Source: Nitrososphaerota archaeon (GTDB taxonomy: Archaea; Thermoproteota; Nitrososphaeria; Nitrososphaerales; Nitrososphaeraceae). Taken from it: DNA of 18,598 bases. Location: positions 1-18,598 of the forward strand of contig VBPR01000027.1 of the NCBI GenBank assembly GCA_005877345.1. The letters run 5' to 3'. Position numbers and translations under genes: made by a program. Positions 14,723-18,598 of the stretch are shown here, in pieces; the first letter of the stretch is position 1, and each line of letters starts with the position of its first letter. The notes beneath the pieces are model-generated. The model ran no database searches and was not told the DNA's origin. It was given only the letters and a program-made list of their open reading frames with translations.

Positions 14723-14851
14723 ATGAGTCAATGGTATACTCTATGCCGGTACTGTGAAAGAATATTGGTCGCAAGAATTCCGAAAGCAATCGTACCTACT
14801 AAAGAAATCAGTAATGTTCTTTTAAATTTAATCGGAATAACAGCGGGTTAA
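14723..14851 (+). CDS. Small CxxC protein, 42 residues
   Basis: ATG 14723 opens MSQWYTLCRYCERILVARIP, followed by KAIVPTKEISNVLLNLIGIT. A single CxxC (residues 8 and 11) near the N-terminus and a hydrophobic helix at the C-terminus are visible. It resembles the other CxxC microproteins in the window (2485-2628). A metal-bridged dimer is possible. There is no clear TATA box. Confidence 0.42.
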   Translation: MSQWYTLCRYCERILVARIPKAIVPTKEISNVLLNLIGITAG

Positions 14852-14863
14852 TTCGTTACAAAG

Positions 14864-14871
14864 TTTAAATA
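14864..14871 (+). promoter_or_regulatory. TATA box for the 32-residue membrane peptide
   Basis: TTTAAATA is centred about 28 nt before ATG 14895, as in leaderless archaeal promoters. Confidence 0.45.
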
Positions 14872-14894
14872 GTCACTTCTAATTTTACCTGGTA

Positions 14895-14993
14895 ATGAGG
14901 AGCGGATCACTATTAATAATAGGTGGGATAGCTACATTAGTGATTGTTGGAATAGCGTATAGTTTGTTTTACTACCAAATTCTTAAATGGTAA
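14895..14993 (+). CDS. Single-helix membrane microprotein, 32 residues
   Basis: The product starts MRSGSLLIIGGIATLVIVGI and ends with AYSLFYYQILKW. One glycine-containing transmembrane helix follows a short basic N-terminus, which predicts an N-in single-pass protein. The well-placed TATA box raises it above chance. No function is known. Confidence 0.5.
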   Translation: MRSGSLLIIGGIATLVIVGIAYSLFYYQILKW

Positions 14994-15171
14994 AGAAAAA
15001 TATTCATAGTTTGTATGATAAGTTATTTGAAAAATACATAAACTAGTCTGTTATATCAATTTTTCAAGAACTGAACACACGAGACTTATTTTGATATCAA
15101 GAACTTAGATCTAATTCAATTTTTAATAATTTTAGTGGATATGAAGAGGAAATAAACTTGGGAGGAGGTCT

Positions 15172-15432
15172 TTATACTCCTATCTCTCTGGCTAGTTTCA
15201 CAAGTTTTTTACCATCTTCAGTCAAATTATTATATACCTTATTTTTAACGCTCTTTCGGGCTACAAGTCCGCGTTTTTGCGCCTTAAGGAGCTGTTTATG
15301 TCCGTATCCATATGCACCCAATTTAGTTAACAATTCTCTAGTTGCATATCCTCTTCCAGTACCAAGTGTCTTTAACAACCTCACCAGACCCTTTTCCTCG
15401 ACAAGTATTTTTAACAATCTTGCTTCTTTCAT
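15172..15432 (-). CDS. Winged-helix DNA-binding protein, 86 residues
   Basis: This small basic winged-helix regulator of the ArsR/MarR-like kind is typical of Thaumarchaeota. The product starts MKEARLLKILVEEKGLVRLL, then has GRGYATRELLTKLGAYGYG (helix 2-turn), recognition helix HKQLLKAQKRGLVARK, and a wing with VYNNLTEDGKKLVKLAREIG. The TEDGKKLVKLA end is the usual wHTH C-terminal helix. There is no sensor domain or metal-binding Cys pair, so the signal it responds to is unknown. The start is ATG at 15432. The AT-rich upstream region 15433-15630 may contain its own operator, but none is obvious. Confidence 0.82.
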   Translation of the reverse strand: MKEARLLKILVEEKGLVRLLKTLGTGRGYATRELLTKLGAYGYGHKQLLKAQKRGLVARKSVKNKVYNNLTEDGKKLVKLAREIGV

Positions 15433-15631
15433 TGTGCATTAATATAAAAATGATTAATTATATAATCGTTACTTATTATCAGATACAAATTATCGTATTT
15501 TTAATATCAAAATGACATTTATTAAAATATAAAAATACAGAAACATTCAAAATTATTAATAATGACATTATAAACGTTCTATTTTATTATATACTGATCG
15601 CTAAGTAAAAAATTAGTATCAAAATATCTTA

Positions 15632-15718
15632 TTATTCCCCGTAGACGTTATATTGATTGATCTGATAGCCTGAGCAATTACACATATTCAGCTTTTTTGT
15701 CACTGCATTCAATACCAT
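15632..15718 (-). CDS. Leaderless Cys-containing microprotein, 28 residues
   Basis: ATG 15718 opens MVLNAVTKKLNM followed by CNCSGYQINQYNVYGE. A TATA-like GTATATATC (15737-15745, minus) is centred about 23 nt before the ATG. The CxC plus the polar Tyr/Asn tail is protein-like. An in-frame TGA directly precedes the ATG, beyond which the frame stays open (IYVYIALCLP), so it may alternatively be the 3' part of a broken gene. Confidence 0.38.
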   Translation of the reverse strand: MVLNAVTKKLNMCNCSGYQINQYNVYGE

Positions 15719-15847
15719 TCAGGGCAAGCAAAGAGCGATATATACATAGATATCATAACATATCATTGGTATCGACTACGACTATCAAATGAAAAATTAA
15801 GACACTATTGTAGATAAGGTTTTTATGGAATGTTCTTCTAACAATAA

Positions 15848-16048
15848 TTGTTTATTATGAGAAGAGGAGTAGAAATTATGACAAAGTCAACAAATGCCAA
15901 GAATGGTGATGAGCGCATTACTACGGATAGAGAAAATACTAGACATTTGGAATATTTTAATAATGGTCAATGGCGACACAGTGACAAATGTAGGGAGTTT
16001 ACAAACAAAGAGTGTACCTTCAAGACACTTAACAAATCTTTACGATGA
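15848..16048 (+). CDS. Hypothetical small polar protein
   Basis: I do not recognise this product. From the TTG at 15848 it has 66 residues; an ATG at 15857 (MRRGVEIM) and an ATG at 15878 (MTKSTNAKNGD) are alternatives, the last with GGAG about 10-14 bases upstream. The product is very polar, rich in Asn, Arg, Thr and Lys, with NNGQWRHSDKCREF and a second Cys in ECTF. No fold is evident. It could be a chance frame. Confidence 0.35.
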   Translation: MFIMRRGVEIMTKSTNAKNGDERITTDRENTRHLEYFNNGQWRHSDKCREFTNKECTFKTLNKSLR

Positions 16049-16206
16049 GCATCAATTTTATCCCTCTTCACATCTAATTTCTTTAGGATATAACTTTATG
16101 ATTCAAGGGTTCCATTATTCTCCATTATAATATCAAAGTGTGACATTGTGCGTATCAAGTTAAAACAAATCCATCGCCTTTGAAAAATCTCAAACGAATC
16201 AGGATA

Positions 16207-16314
16207 CTAATCTGGACAGAGTGCCGAGCCTAAGCATTTATTCGGTGCAACTGCAATGCTCCACGTATTCTCACCTTCTAAGGCTGACACTGTCTGTGTG
16301 CTTATGAAAGCCAA
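16207..16314 (-). pseudogene. Short copy of the NKCLGSALC peptide gene
   Basis: The frame ends AVAPNKCLGSALCPD before TAG at 16207-16209. It is homologous to the end of the gene at 18256-18510, including about 15 bp after the stop. A TTG at 16314 would give 35 residues (MAFISTQTVSALEGENT...). A TAG lies just before it, and upstream the same frame encodes a hydrophobic stretch (DLSFIFLIFS), as if a membrane anchor had been interrupted. Most DNA differences from the other copy within NKCLGSALC are silent, which argues that the peptide was under selection. It is probably a 5'-damaged copy. Confidence 0.5.
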
Positions 16315-16563
16315 CTATGAAAAAATAAGAAAAATAAAAGATAGATCTATATTATGTGAATTTGCTCCTTCCTCAACCTAACAATATTAGCATTCTTAAA
16401 TAATCCTAACTCTTTGCTCTTGTCTTATAAAATTTGTACCTGATTGAGAATTATAGGCCATTTAAGATAAGAAATGGACCAAGAATTCGTAAGATATCAA
16501 TGAGAATGTGTAAGCTATTTTAACAGTTACCTAGGTTTAACAATTTATTAATATCAAAGAAAT

Positions 16564-16673
16564 TCTATTTAAAGCGTGACTTTCATTTGATTTTAAGGAG
16601 TATAATGAGTAGCATACTTAATTTCCAATGGCAAAATGAGAGATTACTAAAATTTTTCAAGTTTCAAGGTTAA
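16564..16673 (+). other. TATA box, Shine-Dalgarno and 22-residue micro-ORF before the response regulator
   Basis: CTATTTAAAG at 16565-16574 is followed by AAGGAG (16595-16600) and, four bases later, ATG 16605. The frame encodes MSSILNFQWQNERLLKFFKF plus QG to TAA at 16671-16673. The signals are complete but the product is very short. It ends 35 bp before the response regulator TTG, so it could be a leader peptide. Confidence 0.3.
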
Positions 16674-16708
16674 GACTAAAGTTTATAAAAAGTTAGAGGT
16701 TTAGTTAT

Positions 16709-17146
16709 TTGGTCCTAAATAAGGAGCTTAGTGAATTAAAAATGCCTGATAACAAAATTGTTAGCATCGTAGATGATGAAGTAAAAACTGCTCAGTTATT
16801 CCACAATGCTTTATGTACAATTAAAGGTATCAATGTATTCGAATTTACAGACCCTGTTAAAGCATTACAACACCTCAAACTAAATAAGAAAGATTATGCA
16901 GTTATGATTTCTGATTTGAGAATGCCTGTAATTAATGGAGTGCAGTTATTGAAAACTGTAAAGGATTTGAATCCTTTAGCAAGAACGATTTTAATGACAG
17001 CATATGATATTGATGATAATTTGATTCAAGAATATACTAAAAAGGAGATAATAAACAGTTTTCTAAAAAAGCCAATAGAACTTAACCAATTACTTTCAGA
17101 AGTCAATAAACAAATTTACTCTATTAAGTATATTAATAAAAAATAA
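16709..17146 (+). CDS. Single-domain response regulator (CheY-like receiver)
   Basis: This receiver domain is phosphorylated by a histidine kinase. Counting from the TTG at 16709 (145 residues), the acidic pair is Asp22-Asp23 (VDDE), the phospho-acceptor is Asp69 (SDLRMP), the switch Thr is Thr97 (MTAYD) and the conserved Lys is Lys121 (KKPI). All are present, so it should be active. No output domain follows, so it acts by protein contacts. A TATA-like TTTATAAAA at 16682-16690 is about 24 nt before TTG 16709, favouring that start; ATG 16742 (MPDNKIVSIVDDE) is the alternative and would give a more standard N-terminus. No kinase gene is in the window. Confidence 0.9.
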   Translation: MVLNKELSELKMPDNKIVSIVDDEVKTAQLFHNALCTIKGINVFEFTDPVKALQHLKLNKKDYAVMISDLRMPVINGVQLLKTVKDLNPLARTILMTAYDIDDNLIQEYTKKEIINSFLKKPIELNQLLSEVNKQIYSIKYINKK

Positions 17147-17242
17147 GCGGAAATATTGTTAACAGGTATTTTTTAATACTCTTTTATTCTGCTGGGCTTT
17201 TTATTCGTTTACTACGGTTGGCATAGCCAAGTACCGAAATAT

Positions 17243-17413
17243 TTGATTTGTCGTACAGTTCCATATAGTTACTTCATAATTGTCACTAGTGTCCTCTACG
17301 TTCGTACACGTTGCTTTCGCTTTAGATTTGTAATTGCTGACGGCGACGGTATAAAACTAAAACCACTTGAGAATGGAGATGGTAGATTCTATGCACATTG
17401 TGATGAACTATAA
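17243..17413 (+). CDS. Candidate small protein or gene remnant
   Basis: A frame open from 17177 to TAA at 17411-17413 ends with ADGDGIKLKPLENGDG and RFYAHCDEL, which is protein-like. Upstream it includes VYYGWHSQVPKYLICRTVP. It has no ATG; a TTG at 17243 would give 56 residues. It may be a small conserved protein with an unusual start, or the end of a broken gene. No family is recognised. Confidence 0.35.
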   Translation: MICRTVPYSYFIIVTSVLYVRTRCFRFRFVIADGDGIKLKPLENGDGRFYAHCDEL

Positions 17414-17425
17414 TCTAAATTAAAT

Positions 17426-17884
17426 CTATTTCGGTATTGTAACCCTACCAAAGTATGATTTTACGTACGGTCTATACATGTAGTAAAGAATTGCTCCGCT
17501 AATAATTAATGTAGTAATATTTACAATGTCTCCTATTGACAGAATACTGAAGATTATAGTTATTATGGCAAGTATCACAGTGATTAACCAGGCCCAGTAT
17601 TTAGCAGTAAACAAGCCCCAAGCCAGCCCAAACCACGCAGCTCCTAATACGACTGATACGGATGCAACAATGTAGATCACACTTATTATCGTACTAGTTA
17701 TTCCGGATCTAATCTGCGGATTTAGCTGATTAGCATCAGTTAGGTTAGAAAAATTACTTAGTTGTGAAGTTATAATAGTTGGAACAAAATATATAGTAAT
17801 TACACCTCCAACCAGAAGAATGATTCCGTTAGCTAAAGCCAGTATTGTTACAATTCTAATGGCAGATGGACGGCTTTTTTCCAT
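17426..17884 (-). CDS. Four-helix membrane protein, 152 residues
   Basis: The product has four hydrophobic segments: IVTILALANGIILLVGGVI, SVIYIVASVSVVLGAAWFG, LITVILAIITIIFSIL and VNITTLIISGAILYYM. An extracytoplasmic loop of about 35 residues (Asn/Ser/Thr-rich) lies between helices 1 and 2. The ending MYRPYVKSYFGR is shared with many archaeal small membrane proteins annotated only as hypothetical. There are no catalytic or ligand motifs. The start is ATG at 17884. It converges on the candidate at 17243-17413 and is unlikely to be co-transcribed with the response regulator. Confidence 0.8.
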   Translation of the reverse strand: MEKSRPSAIRIVTILALANGIILLVGGVITIYFVPTIITSQLSNFSNLTDANQLNPQIRSGITSTIISVIYIVASVSVVLGAAWFGLAWGLFTAKYWAWLITVILAIITIIFSILSIGDIVNITTLIISGAILYYMYRPYVKSYFGRVTIPK

Positions 17885-18255
17885 TCTATTTTGCTACCAT
17901 GTCTATGTACGATTATATGATAAATAGTTTTACCAAATACTATTAATGACATTTAGACAATAACATTGCCTAACCATTTTTCATCATAACTCACGATTTC
18001 AACCTAGCCCTGCAAAAAACTGGGTGAAAATTAGCTGCTATTCACCACGGTTTCTTGCCTGTTGTACTAACTTTTTATTAAATTTCTTAATTTTATTTTA
18101 CGTTAAGATGATAGGTAACAGATTGTGCGGAATTGAACGGATTAAATCTATCTACAATATGAATCTTTGTGATCGATTGTTACTATTATTTAGAGAAGAG
18201 CTCAATAGAATATTGTGATATTGTCTAAAATTAAAGCTAACAACGAACTAGGATA
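17885..18255. other. Gap with no convincing gene
   Basis: This stretch holds the promoter side of the four-helix membrane protein (AT-rich DNA at 17911-17930) and a plus-strand frame 18024-18218 (GTG start, 64 residues, Leu/Cys-rich, with IGNRLCGIERIKSIYN). The latter has no recognisable motif and I do not call it. The last ~15 bp resemble the DNA following the short NKCLGSALC copy at 16193-16206. Confidence 0.4.
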
Positions 18256-18510
18256 CTAGTCTTGACAAAGTGCTGAGCCTAAGCATTTATTTGGCACATT
18301 CGCAATGCTTCCTATGTTCTTGTTTTCTTCTAATGATGCTGATGTTTGCGTATTTGGTGGGGGTTGATGTCCATCGCTCCCCCCTGTTGAATTAATTATG
18401 TTCAGTCCTTTCGTACCAGAATGTCTAAATATGTAACTAAGCATTGCAGCAGAAAGGATAAGTATCAGTCATGCTACAAGGATAGAAATGAGTAGAATAC
18501 CTCTACGCAT
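18256..18510 (-). pseudogene. NKCLGSALC peptide gene with an in-frame TGA
   Basis: ATG 18510 opens MRRGILLISILVA, then TGA at 18469-18471, then the same frame continues LILILSAAMLSYIFRHSG and runs to TAG at 18256-18258. The whole (84 codons) would be a membrane-anchored or secreted peptide: a basic start, one long hydrophobic helix interrupted by the TGA, a Gly/Pro/Ser linker (GGSDGHQPPPNTQTSAS), and a Cys-containing end NVPNKCLGSALCQD. ATG 18444 allows a shorter 62-residue product starting MLSYIFRHSG. The TGA may have replaced TGG or CGA. Since TGA is an ordinary stop elsewhere in the window, this is most likely an inactivated gene. It starts 13 bp after the partial gene on its right. Confidence 0.6.
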
Positions 18511-18523
18511 TTATTTCAACTCA

Positions 18524-18598
18524 TCATTTTGTATCGCAGAATGATAAGGCTAATCTAAGTTGTTCTGGACTCTCGTAAAATCCACGTTGTTCGAAACC
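18524..18598 (-). CDS. C-terminal end of an unknown protein (partial)
   Basis: The frame is open from the right edge to TGA at 18524-18526. The visible residues GFEQRGFYESPEQLRLALSF then CDTK read as the helical end of a soluble protein. Only 24 residues are in the window and no family can be assigned. It would precede the NKCLGSALC gene in the same transcript. Confidence 0.5.
   Translation of the reverse strand, partial: GFEQRGFYESPEQLRLALSFCDTK

Larger units (their letters stand above)
12697..15150. other. Gene-poor tract with short candidate ORFs and palindromes
   Basis: No frame of 60 or more residues occurs in these 2.45 kb. With about two-thirds A+T, I estimate that roughly 17 stop-free frames of 40 or more codons would arise by chance on six frames, so short frames alone mean little. 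Those with extra support are listed separately. Other protein-like frames are 13525-13665 minus (46 residues, containing IVIWTYGKIPNSTEDKLLKF), 12953-13072 minus (39 residues, ending GKFLKETRARD) and 13995-14096 minus (33 residues, with ISKGHPDLAISKG). I take the tract to be mostly gene debris and spacer with a few microproteins. Confidence 0.5.

Noticed and set aside
18024..18218. Plus-strand 64-residue Leu/Cys-rich frame
   Set aside because: It has no motif, no promoter of the expected spacing and a GTG start in an otherwise empty gap.
12953..18471. TGA as a sense codon (several protein-like frames here are interrupted by TGA)
   Set aside because: TGA ends clearly intact genes in the same window (TauE/SafE permease, phasin/AbrB gene, C2H2 protein), so recoding is not needed; decay or chance explains the interrupted frames.
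1..18598. tRNA, rRNA, CRISPR arrays, complete insertion sequences
   Set aside because: I saw no cloverleaf-like GC-rich stretch with a TPsiC motif, no spaced repeat array and no transposase; a covariance-model search would be needed to exclude small RNAs.

Overview
The window reads as chromosomal DNA of an AT-rich ammonia-oxidising archaeon of the Nitrososphaerales (Nitrososphaera/Nitrosocosmicus-like). The evidence is archaeal S8e, the aCPSF1/FttA-type KH-beta-CASP nuclease, UPF0147, an ScpA-ScpB pair, a class III PHA synthase (PhaC+PhaE), many TTG/GTG starts and TATA-like boxes about 25 nt before start codons, which is typical of leaderless archaeal transcripts. The genus is an inference.

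Layout. 1-2.5 kb: the 3' end of hemB, convergent with a minus-strand scpA-scpB-rps8e block (chromosome organisation plus translation), then a UPF0147 gene on plus. 2.5-6.8 kb: a 47-residue CxxC protein, the termination/RNA-cleavage factor FttA, a site-2 protease whose 5' coding sequence has no ordinary start codon, and a 59-residue C2H2 zinc-finger protein. 6.9-7.7 kb: a TauE/SafE-family permease. 7.9-10.7 kb: a PHA locus with an alpha/beta hydrolase and a phasin-like/AbrB fusion on plus, converging on phaE-phaC on minus; a 37-bp tandem duplication sits at the phaE/phaC junction. 11-12.7 kb: a double zinc-ribbon protein, an unrecognised 90-residue protein, a small two-helix membrane protein and two convergent secreted Cys-rich proteins, one of them frameshifted.

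12.7-15.15 kb holds no ORF of 60 or more residues. It contains short candidate ORFs, two strong palindromes and apparent gene debris. I estimate that about 17 open frames of 40 or more codons are expected there by chance at this base composition, so only candidates with extra support are listed and most have low confidence. 15.2-18.6 kb: a winged-helix regulator, a single-domain response regulator, a four-helix membrane protein, two diverged copies of a small peptide gene ending in an NKCLGSALC motif, and a partial gene at the right edge.

Functionally, the left half is mostly core genes: haem synthesis, chromosome segregation, ribosome, transcription termination and membrane proteolysis. The centre is a carbon-storage module in which PhaE-PhaC polymerise hydroxyacyl-CoA, the phasin/AbrB protein probably coats granules and/or represses the locus, and the hydrolase may act on polymer or monomers. 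The right half is lineage-specific and partly decaying, with small secreted or membrane peptides and regulators. I found no tRNA, rRNA, CRISPR array, intact transposase or phage module.
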